NCBI GenBank assembly: GCA_002316585.1
Contig: DCDU01000187.1
Span: 8,537-13,687, forward strand
Length of the DNA stretch: 5,151 nt
Reading direction: 5' to 3'
From: Firmicutes bacterium UBA1047
GTDB taxonomy: Bacteria; Bacillota; Clostridia; Tissierellales; Sedimentibacteraceae
Both the position numbers and the translations under genes were made by a program. Positions 1 to 4,668 of this stretch are shown here, piece after piece (positions within the stretch are counted from its first letter, which is position 1; each line of letters begins with the position of its first letter). The notes below the pieces were generated by a model. That model was not told where the DNA came from, did not search any database, and saw only the letters and a program-made list of their open reading frames with translations.

Positions 1-1379
1 AAAATGCTCATTTCGGAAGAGTTTTAGGTAAGACCCCTGAAATATCAGGCAATGCACTTAATATCTTAAATGATCTTGAATTTGACGATGCGCTAAGCAC
101 AGAGGAAATAGTGCTTAGAATGAATCAAATTATCAAGACATATTTTAGATTTAATTACGGCCAATATGAAATTGATACTAAGAGTGCAAAAAAAAACAAA
201 ACTGAAGAAGACTTTCAAAAGCATACTGAAAATGGCGATGAAAAGCTTAGTGATTCAGAAATGAAAGCCATGAATGATTTGTATTTGGATTCCGCAGAAA
301 CATCAAGAGAAATTTATTTCGAAGAATTAAAGCAAAAAACTAAAAAGCATTATCGTAAAATTACGGCAGAGAAAAAGGACGATTCGGAAAGGCAATATAT
401 TCGCAAGTATTTCGGCGCTTCTATTATTTCCGAGCAAAAAACCTATTCAATAGAGCGAAGTCTATGTATCGGCAACCACAAAAACTGCCATTTGCATTTT
501 ACAAGGGGAGAATTTGATGCTGAATTTGAAAGTGATTCTAATGCAATTTACTATAATAAAGCATTGATGGAACAAAAGGAAATTAATTCGGCTCACTTCA
601 ATGCAAATTATATAAAACACAAAAATAGCATTTTAAAGCTTACCAACAGAATCAGAAACACAATGTTGGCTTATTTCGAATCATATACCGGCAAATCCGA
701 AGCGGGAAAATTAAATGCGCCAAAGATTTGGAGAAATATATATGTAAATGATAGCAGGATATTTACAAAGACATATAACAATGACATAGGAAATATTTCT
801 GTGGATATTTTGCTTGATGCGTCAGCATCACAGCATGAAAGGCAGGAAACAATTGCAGCCGAAGGTTATATAATTGCCGAAAGCTTCACGCAATGTCAAA
901 TTCCTGTCAGGGTTTACTCATTCAGCAGTTTAAGAAACTATACGGTTATTAACCTTTATCGTGATTATGATGAACCGGATAATAATAACAAAATATTTAA
1001 TTATAAAACTACAGGCTGCAACAGGGACGGATTAGCTATCCGCACGGCATTATACATGATGGAAGGAAGCGGCTTTTACAATAAAATACTGATAGTTCTT
1101 TCCGACTGCAAGCCAAATGATGCTCAAAGCATACCCGATACGGGAATAAAGCAGGAACAGACCAAGTATGCGGGAGTTACCGGTATATTTGACACGGCTT
1201 TTGAAGTGAAAAAGGGTGTTAATAACGGCAATTCAATTCTTTGTGTATTCACAGGCGAAGACGAGGATGTAAAAACAGCGAAAAAAATATACGGACACAA
1301 TTTTGCCCGTATATATTATCCCGAAAGATTCGCTGAAATAGTAGGGATTCTAATGCAGAATCAACTCAAAAACCTATAG
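1..1379 (+). CDS. NorD-like VWA-domain protein (nitric oxide reductase activation protein family), 5'-truncated by the window edge
   Basis: The reading frame is open from the first complete codon (position 3) to TAG at 1377-1379, so the GTG at 111 is an internal codon and the true start lies off the left edge. About 458 residues are visible. The C-terminal part is a von Willebrand factor A domain with an intact metal-ion-dependent adhesion site: DASAS (codons 816-830), a threonine in KTTGCNRDG (around 1005-1031), and the aspartate of LSDCKPND (codon 1104-1106). The NRDGLAIR and FTGEDED blocks are typical of the NorD/CobT-like VWA branch. Before it lies a Lys/Glu-rich variable stretch (about 180-400), as is usual between the N-terminal region and the VWA domain of this family. 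Family members usually act with a MoxR/NorQ-type AAA+ ATPase as a chaperone that inserts metal or activates a target enzyme; the partner gene is not in this window and could lie upstream. The name comes from NorD, but no nitric oxide reductase gene is visible, so the real client is unknown. Family assignment is firm; the role is inferred. Confidence 0.85.
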   Translation, partial: NAHFGRVLGKTPEISGNALNILNDLEFDDALSTEEIVLRMNQIIKTYFRFNYGQYEIDTKSAKKNKTEEDFQKHTENGDEKLSDSEMKAMNDLYLDSAETSREIYFEELKQKTKKHYRKITAEKKDDSERQYIRKYFGASIISEQKTYSIERSLCIGNHKNCHLHFTRGEFDAEFESDSNAIYYNKALMEQKEINSAHFNANYIKHKNSILKLTNRIRNTMLAYFESYTGKSEAGKLNAPKIWRNIYVNDSRIFTKTYNNDIGNISVDILLDASASQHERQETIAAEGYIIAESFTQCQIPVRVYSFSSLRNYTVINLYRDYDEPDNNNKIFNYKTTGCNRDGLAIRTALYMMEGSGFYNKILIVLSDCKPNDAQSIPDTGIKQEQTKYAGVTGIFDTAFEVKKGVNNGNSILCVFTGEDEDVKTAKKIYGHNFARIYYPERFAEIVGILMQNQLKNL

Positions 1380-1382
1380 CGG

Positions 1383-1390
1383 GCACGTGC
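1383..1390. repeat. Perfect 8-bp palindrome GCACGTGC between convergent stop codons
   Basis: GCACGTGC occupies half of the 15-bp gap between the TAG of the VWA gene (1379) and the stop of the carboxyltransferase gene (1395). It is perfectly self-complementary and stands out as GC-rich in an AT-rich region. It has no loop and no adjacent T run, so it is not a complete terminator by itself. Confidence 0.4.
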
Positions 1391-1394
1391 TGTC

Positions 1395-2753
1395 TTAATG
1401 TCCCACCAATACGTGTTGGCTTCTTTTTTCGAAGAAGTCTTTTGCAACCTGTGGGAACAGTGCGTATGATAAAATATCTTGCTCGGACACCGCCAAGTAT
1501 CCTATCTCTTGCTTAAACTTCTCATATCCATTACCTAAAAGGTCTGCGGGACGGATTGTTATTACTTCTTCATCTCCGATAATAAGTTTTTTTATTTCAT
1601 CTGATATGGGAGCAGCCGGCTTTCCGTACATACCTCTTACATAATTTTTTATTTCTGTAGGTATTACTTTGTACCTTCCGCCTGAAATTACATTGAAAAC
1701 AGCTTGAGCTCCTATCATTTGACTCATTGGAGTAACTAATGGAGGATAACCTAAATCTTTTCTGATTTTTGGAACTTCCGATAATACTTCTTCAAATTTA
1801 TCAACTGCGTTAAGTGACTTCATTTGAATCAGCATGTTTGAAAGCATGCCTCCGGGTATTTGGTATAATAGAGTTTTCGGTTCGGTCATGAGCACCTTTA
1901 TGTTGAATGTTCCATCCTCTTCATATTTTTTCATAACGGATTTAAAATACTCGGCAATATTATTTAATCTCTGTAAATTTAGCTTAGGATCCCTTTCGGT
2001 ATCTTTAAGCGCTAATGCAAGAGATTCAGTTGCAGGCTGTGATGTTCCCGAAGATAAAGGCGATATAGCAGTATCAACGATATCAATTCCTGCTTCCACA
2101 GCTTTCAAAACGGACATTTCCCCGACTCCGCTGGTGCAGTGCGTATGAAACTCCAATGGAAGATCCGTAACTTCTTTTATGGATTTAACTAAGTAATAAG
2201 CATCATAAGGCAATAATATTCCGGACATATCCTTGATGCAGATTGAGTCAGCTCCTGCATTTTCAAAGTCCTTTATTAATTTTAAATAATATTCTTTCGT
2301 GTGCACCGGACTTGTTGAATAAGAGATGGCGCACTGGCAGTGAGCTCCTTCCGATTTAATAACATCTATGGAGCTTTTTAAATTTCTAATGTCGTTAAGT
2401 GCGTCAAATACTCTGACAATATCGACACCTTCATATATTGCATTTTTTAAAAATCTCTCTACTATATCATCCGGATAATTTTTATATCCCAATATATTCT
2501 GACCTCTCGAAAGCATTTGAAGCTTGGTGTTTTTAACATTAGCTCTTATTTTTCTCAGTCTTTCCCAAGGGTCTTCGTTTAAATATCTGAGGCAGGCATC
2601 AAATGTTGCCCCTCCCCATACTTCCACGGAATAATATCCTGCATTGTCTATCTCTGAAAGAATGGGCAATATTTCTTCAGTTGTAAGTCTTGTCGCAATT
2701 AATGACTGGTGGCCGTCTCTAAGTGATGTTTCGGCTATTTTCAGTTTACGCAT
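1395..2753 (-). CDS. oadA: Oxaloacetate decarboxylase alpha-type carboxyltransferase, without biotin carrier domain
   Basis: With ATG at 2753 the protein is 452 residues. The first ~270 residues form the DRE-TIM/HMGL-like carboxyltransferase barrel of the pyruvate carboxylase / oxaloacetate decarboxylase / transcarboxylase 5S group: TSLRDGHQS (9-17, metal-ligand Asp13), VWGGATFD (45-52), CIKDMSG (172-178, the Lys174 expected to be carboxylated), FHTHC (202-206, metal-ligand His203 and His205) and GTSQPATES (236-244, with the catalytic Thr237). The rest matches the conserved PYC/OADA C-terminal domain. Full-length OadA proteins are near 590 residues and end in a biotinyl domain with an AMKM-like motif; that part is absent here and the protein ends cleanly in HVLVGH. 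The enzyme should move a carboxyl group between a 2-oxoacid such as oxaloacetate/pyruvate and biotin on a separate carrier protein. Neither the carrier nor membrane beta/gamma subunits are in the window, so pyruvate carboxylase subunit B or the 5S transcarboxylase subunit remain alternatives. The longer frame from ATG 2774 is rejected because the ribosome binding site lies inside it. The gene is divergent from the Lrp-like regulator. Confidence 0.88.
   Translation of the reverse strand: MRKLKIAETSLRDGHQSLIATRLTTEEILPILSEIDNAGYYSVEVWGGATFDACLRYLNEDPWERLRKIRANVKNTKLQMLSRGQNILGYKNYPDDIVERFLKNAIYEGVDIVRVFDALNDIRNLKSSIDVIKSEGAHCQCAISYSTSPVHTKEYYLKLIKDFENAGADSICIKDMSGILLPYDAYYLVKSIKEVTDLPLEFHTHCTSGVGEMSVLKAVEAGIDIVDTAISPLSSGTSQPATESLALALKDTERDPKLNLQRLNNIAEYFKSVMKKYEEDGTFNIKVLMTEPKTLLYQIPGGMLSNMLIQMKSLNAVDKFEEVLSEVPKIRKDLGYPPLVTPMSQMIGAQAVFNVISGGRYKVIPTEIKNYVRGMYGKPAAPISDEIKKLIIGDEEVITIRPADLLGNGYEKFKQEIGYLAVSEQDILSYALFPQVAKDFFEKRSQHVLVGH
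1406..1429 (+). terminator. Possible weak intrinsic terminator of the VWA gene, inside the 3' end of the convergent CDS
   Basis: CCAATACGTGTTGG (1406-1419) can fold into a short hairpin (CCAAT with GUUGG, including one U-G pair, ACGU loop). It is followed by CTTC and a run of six T (1424-1429). It starts 26 bp after the VWA stop codon. The stem is short and the T run is offset by four bases, so the call is tentative. The same bases encode the last residues of the convergent carboxyltransferase, which limits how freely a terminator could evolve here. Confidence 0.3.
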
Positions 2754-2757
2754 TTTT

Positions 2758-2767
2758 ACCTCCTCCT
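2758..2767 (-). promoter_or_regulatory. Strong ribosome binding site that fixes the carboxyltransferase start at 2753
   Basis: On the minus strand the sequence reads AAGGAGGAGGTAAAAATG, with the ATG at 2753. The AGGAGG core ends five bases before this ATG. The in-frame upstream ATG at 2774 has only AT-rich sequence before it and would put the Shine-Dalgarno sequence inside the coding region (residues KEEV of the longer version). The conserved domain begins right after residue 2, which also fits the shorter form. Confidence 0.85.
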
Positions 2768-2772
2768 TAATC

Positions 2773-2791
2773 ATGTAAAATTATGTAAAAT
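2773..2791. repeat. Tandem ATGTAAAAT repeat in the carboxyltransferase leader
   Basis: ATGTAAAAT occurs at 2773-2781 and again at 2783-2791, a 10-bp period close to one helical turn. It sits between the predicted minus-strand -10 box and the ribosome binding site, at the start of the expected transcript. The related word TGTAAAAT also overlaps the regulator's start codon region (3158-3165). It could be a regulator site, or chance in AT-rich DNA. Confidence 0.35.
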
Positions 2792-2801
2792 ACGTTTTTT
2801 C

Positions 2802-2831
2802 TTTATAATAATCGCATATTTTAAGCATCAA
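2802..2831 (-). promoter_or_regulatory. Candidate sigma-A promoter for the carboxyltransferase gene
   Basis: On the minus strand TTGATG (2831-2826, -35, 4 of 6 matches to TTGACA) is followed after 18 bp by TATAAA (2807-2802, -10, 5 of 6). Transcription would begin near 2795 and give a leader of about 40 nt carrying the AGGAGG site. Spacing is at the long end of the normal range and AT-rich DNA offers many chance matches, hence moderate confidence. Confidence 0.45.
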
Positions 2832-2865
2832 GCATATTTTGTTAAGTTTTATAATATTCTTTTCC

Positions 2866-2895
2866 TTGATATGATTAATATACATATGTTATAAT
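2866..2895 (+). promoter_or_regulatory. Strong candidate promoter with extended -10, reading toward the Lrp-like gene
   Basis: TTGATA (2866-2871, 5 of 6) is followed after 18 bp by a perfect TATAAT (2890-2895) preceded by TG at 2887-2888, which makes an extended -10 element. Transcription would begin near 2902, about 260 bp upstream of the regulator's ATG. That is either a long leader for the regulator or the start of a separate short transcript. It is the best-matching promoter in the window. A perfect palindrome lies at about +8 to +25. Confidence 0.6.
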
Positions 2896-2908
2896 ATCAT
2901 AGGAAAGC

Positions 2909-2926
2909 ATTATTGTATACAATAAT
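2909..2926. promoter_or_regulatory. Perfect 18-bp palindrome, likely operator
   Basis: ATTATTGTATACAATAAT is perfectly self-complementary over 18 bp. It lies just downstream of the predicted start near 2902, where a bound repressor would block initiation or elongation. Its half-site (CAATAAT/ATTATTG) is shared with the palindrome at 3094-3107. The adjacent Lrp-like protein is the obvious candidate binder, since these regulators commonly control their own gene, but that is inference. Confidence 0.55.
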
Positions 2927-2993
2927 TTGAAATTAAAATAGTTTGAATACAGAAGTAATTATATTTTCTTTATTTTTAAAGGGTTTGGGGTAT

Positions 2994-3018
2994 CAGACAT
3001 AAATATTTAATTATGCTG
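2994..3018 (+). other. Imperfect hairpin in the long leader of the Lrp-like gene
   Basis: CAGaCATAA (2994-3002) can pair with TTATGCTG (3011-3018), giving eight base pairs with one bulged A around an 8-nt AT-rich loop. No T run follows, so it is not a terminator. It would lie within the predicted 260-nt leader, flanked by GC-rich patches on both sides. It could be a leader structure or a chance fold. Confidence 0.25.
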
Positions 3019-3093
3019 TCCGCGAGGATTGTTATTTTTACAACACATATACAATAACATGCAAATGTAGATTTGTACATAATTAAAATAACC

Positions 3094-3107
3094 ATTATTG
3101 CAATAAT
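3094..3107. promoter_or_regulatory. Perfect 14-bp palindrome, likely second operator
   Basis: ATTATTGCAATAAT is perfectly self-complementary and uses the same half-sites as the 2909-2926 palindrome but without the central four bases. It lies 57 bp before the regulator's start codon, followed by a further TACAATAA at 3111-3118. The repetition of half-sites over about 200 bp suits multimeric Lrp/AsnC proteins that wrap DNA across several sites. Confidence 0.5.
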
Positions 3108-3163
3108 CCATACAATAAGACAGGAGTTTTTAAAATTAACTTAATATAATAAGGCGGTGTAAA

Positions 3164-3589
3164 ATGGACCAGACAGATTTGAAGATTATCAGTATATTGC
3201 AGCAAGACGGAAGAATTTCAATGAAGGAATTAGGAAAAGTTGTTTCATTAAGTCCTCCTGCAGTAGCCGAAAGAGTGAAAAGATTAGAAGACATAGGTGT
3301 TATTGAACGCTACAAGGCAGTAATCAATAATGAAAAAATAGGCAAACCTATCTGTGTTTTAATCAATGCATCAATAAAACCTGAAAAACAGGATACATTT
3401 CTTCAATTTGCCGACAGCGCAGACGAAATAGTGGAATGCCATCACGTAACAGGACCCCACAGCATGATTATGAAAGCATACCTGAGAGAAATGACCCATT
3501 TGGAAGAATTGGTAGGGAAAATTCAATTTTACGGCAATACCGAAACATTTATTATAATGTCAAGCCCGATAGACGGTAAAGAAATTTAA
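3164..3589 (+). CDS. Lrp/AsnC-family transcriptional regulator (LrpC-like)
   Basis: The product is 141 residues, the usual length for a single Lrp/AsnC protein. An N-terminal AsnC-type winged helix-turn-helix spans about residues 2-50: LKIISILQQDGRISMKELG, then the recognition-helix region LSPPAVAERVKRLEDIGVI (29-47), typical of the family. A RAM (AsnC_trans_reg) ligand-binding and oligomerisation domain covers about 63-135, with the VTGPHSMIMK turn at 95-104 where amino-acid-type effectors bind in relatives. The start ATG at 3164 is supported by AAGGCGGTG (3151-3159). Such proteins form dimers to octamers and regulate amino-acid or related metabolism, often including their own gene. The LSPPAVAERV region and overall form recall Bacillus LrpC, but orthology is not shown. 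The gene is divergent from the carboxyltransferase gene and convergent with a permease gene; regulators beside EamA permeases sometimes control them. Effector and targets are unknown. Confidence 0.92.
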   Translation: MDQTDLKIISILQQDGRISMKELGKVVSLSPPAVAERVKRLEDIGVIERYKAVINNEKIGKPICVLINASIKPEKQDTFLQFADSADEIVECHHVTGPHSMIMKAYLREMTHLEELVGKIQFYGNTETFIIMSSPIDGKEI

Positions 3590-3591
3590 GA

Positions 3592-3630
3592 TGCCCTCAG
3601 AGTGTTTATTCTGAAAGGGGCAAATATTTT
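3592..3630 (+). terminator. Probable intrinsic terminator after the Lrp-like gene, possibly bidirectional
   Basis: TGCCCTCAGA (3592-3601) pairs with TCTGA (3610-3614) and GGGCA (3618-3622), giving two 5-bp helices with a 3-nt bulge (AAG) on the 3' side and an 8-nt loop. AATATTTT follows. The hairpin begins three bases after the regulator's stop codon. On the minus strand the same hairpin is followed by TCTTAAATTTCTTT, so it may also end transcripts of the convergent permease gene, though both U tracts are imperfect. Confidence 0.6.
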
Positions 3631-3649
3631 GGTAAATGAAACTTAAATG

Positions 3650-4495
3650 TTATTGTTTGGTTTTTATATATAAATAAACAGATGCGGACAATATCAATAC
3701 CCCGCCTGCAATTGACAGCAAATCCGGTACTTCTTTTAAAAATATAAAGCCAAGTACCGATGAAAAAATAATGTTAGAGTAATCATAAATAGAAATTTCT
3801 GACGCAGGGCATCCGGTGTATGCAAATGTAAGAGCAATCTGACCTAAAGCTGCAAATACGCCCAGGAGTACAAGAAGCATTAATTCATAATACCCCGGCA
3901 ATACAAAATCAAAAAAGAAAAAAGGAACGCAGCTTAAAGAAGAAAAAAACGAAAAATAAAAAACTGTGGTATAAACACTTTCTTTGTCGTCTATCATTCC
4001 AATGAACATATAGGCAGCGCCGGAAAGGACAGCAGAAACAAAACTCGCAGCAGCTGGGACGACGGATGAGTTAAATTGCGGTTTTATTACTAAAAGTGCA
4101 CCGATTACAGATACTATCAATACTGTTAATTTGGTTCTATTTATTTTTTCCTTTAGAAAATAATGTGCCAATATTATTACAAAAACAGGAGACAGCTTAT
4201 TAAGTATGGCAGCATCGGCTGCCAACATTTGTGTTGTGGCATAAAAGAAAAGTATTAAACCTGTAAAGCCGAATAAATAACGGTAAAAAAGGTATTTTCG
4301 GTTTTCTTTTAATCCAAAGAAAGAAAGCTTGTTTTTCTTGATTATAAAATAAGCAATTATAAGGCATATAAAATTTCTGAAAAACACTTTTTCCATTAAA
4401 GGGATTTGAGGCAGCAGTTTAACAATTATTTGCATTGCCGAAAAGGTGAATGCGGAAAAAAGCATTAATATTACGGATTTATTTTTAAGTGTCAT
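3650..4495 (-). CDS. EamA/DMT-superfamily membrane transporter
   Basis: With ATG at 4495 the protein is 281 residues, typical for a 10-TM drug/metabolite transporter made of two EamA repeats. Hydrophobic segments lie at about 7-27, 37-53, 68-88, 94-114, 122-138, 146-167, 176-194, 204-224, 235-253 and 259-277. The first repeat ends with the characteristic NKLSPVFVIILAHYFLKEK (99-117) and the second with SSVLGFIFLKEVP (245-257), the paired segments before the last TM of each EamA unit. Basic loops such as KKNKLSFF (53-60) and NRKYLFYR (65-72) suggest a cytoplasmic side. The family mostly exports amino acids, purines or other small metabolites across the cytoplasmic membrane; the substrate cannot be read from the sequence. 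It converges on the Lrp-like gene, and a regulator-plus-exporter relation to amino acids is possible but unproven. The longest frame begins at a TTG (4507), rejected because GGAG lies between it and the ATG. Confidence 0.9.
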   Translation of the reverse strand: MTLKNKSVILMLFSAFTFSAMQIIVKLLPQIPLMEKVFFRNFICLIIAYFIIKKNKLSFFGLKENRKYLFYRYLFGFTGLILFFYATTQMLAADAAILNKLSPVFVIILAHYFLKEKINRTKLTVLIVSVIGALLVIKPQFNSSVVPAAASFVSAVLSGAAYMFIGMIDDKESVYTTVFYFSFFSSLSCVPFFFFDFVLPGYYELMLLVLLGVFAALGQIALTFAYTGCPASEISIYDYSNIIFSSVLGFIFLKEVPDLLSIAGGVLILSASVYLYIKTKQ

Positions 4496-4501
4496 ATTGT
4501 A

Positions 4502-4505
4502 CTCC
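4502..4505 (-). promoter_or_regulatory. Ribosome binding site that fixes the permease start at 4495
   Basis: The minus strand reads ATTGGAGTACAATATG, with GGAG six bases before ATG at 4495. The alternative TTG start at 4507 would overlap this site and has no Shine-Dalgarno sequence of its own. The shorter form starts MTLKNKS and leads straight into the first membrane segment. Confidence 0.75.
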
Positions 4506-4550
4506 AATTAAGCAATTTAATTTAATATGCGCAAATATAAAAGTATTATT

Positions 4551-4578
4551 AATATAAATTGGGTTCGCGCATCTGCAA
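4551..4578 (-). promoter_or_regulatory. Candidate promoter for the permease gene
   Basis: On the minus strand TTGCAG (4578-4573) is followed after 16 bp by TATATT (4556-4551). Transcription from near 4544 would give a leader of about 50 nt. Several other -10-like hexamers exist in this AT-rich gap, so the choice is uncertain. Confidence 0.35.
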
Positions 4579-4606
4579 AAATTTACATAGAATAATTTTG
4601 AAACTA

Positions 4607-4615
4607 TGATATAAT
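4607..4615 (+). promoter_or_regulatory. Extended -10 element of the flavoprotein gene promoter
   Basis: TGATATAAT contains a perfect TATAAT (4610-4615) preceded by the TG of an extended -10 element. No good -35 hexamer is found at 16-18 bp; the nearest likeness, TTTACA at 4582-4587, is 22 bp away. Transcription would begin near 4622, about 47 nt before the ATG. The extended -10 may offset the missing -35. Confidence 0.5.
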
Positions 4616-4668
4616 GATAAAGTTACATATCGGAATTTAAATTGACAAGTAGTTAAAGAGGTGTACAA

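Larger units (their letters stand above)
2754..3163. other. Gene-free divergent regulatory region between carboxyltransferase and Lrp-like genes
   Basis: This stretch of about 410 bases holds no credible gene; the longest short frames seen (14 codons from ATG 3013 and 13 codons on the minus strand from 3000) lack Shine-Dalgarno sequences. It contains a promoter candidate for each strand, two perfect AT-rich palindromes (2909-2926 and 3094-3107), three copies of TACAATAA (2918, 3050, 3111), and a small imperfect hairpin (2994-3018) flanked by the only GC-rich patches (GGGTTTGGGG near 2981 and GTCCGCGAGG near 3018). No riboswitch or T-box consensus could be recognised. Confidence 0.7.

Noticed and set aside
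111..113. GTG as the start of the VWA protein
   Set aside because: The same frame is open to the left edge and the upstream residues read as continuous protein; there is no Shine-Dalgarno sequence before the GTG.
1834..2148. 104-codon open frame on the plus strand
   Set aside because: It lies wholly inside the carboxyltransferase gene on the opposite strand, has no ribosome binding site or recognisable domain, and the minus-strand gene has clear family motifs across the same bases.
2754..2774. Upstream ATG at 2774 as the carboxyltransferase start
   Set aside because: The AGGAGG site would be inside the coding sequence, no ribosome binding site precedes 2774, and the conserved domain starts just after ATG 2753.
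2981..3030. GC-rich patches and hairpin as a T-box or known riboswitch
   Set aside because: No T-box GGTGGNACCGCG-like motif, specifier loop, terminator or other recognised consensus was found.
3013..3057. 14-codon frame (ATG 3013 to TAA 3057) as a leader peptide before the Lrp-like gene
   Set aside because: No Shine-Dalgarno sequence precedes it, there is no run of a regulatory amino acid, and no attenuator with a T run follows.
3145..3150. TATAAT directly before the Lrp-like ribosome binding site as a -10 box
   Set aside because: Transcription would start at or inside the ribosome binding site, and no matching -35 element is present.
4496..4507. TTG at 4507 as the permease start
   Set aside because: GGAG lies between the TTG and the ATG at 4495 with ideal spacing to the ATG; the TTG has no site of its own.
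4528..4572. TGCGCA and CGCGCA words between the permease and flavoprotein genes as a paired operator
   Set aside because: The words are short, unevenly spaced and do not form a longer inverted or direct repeat.
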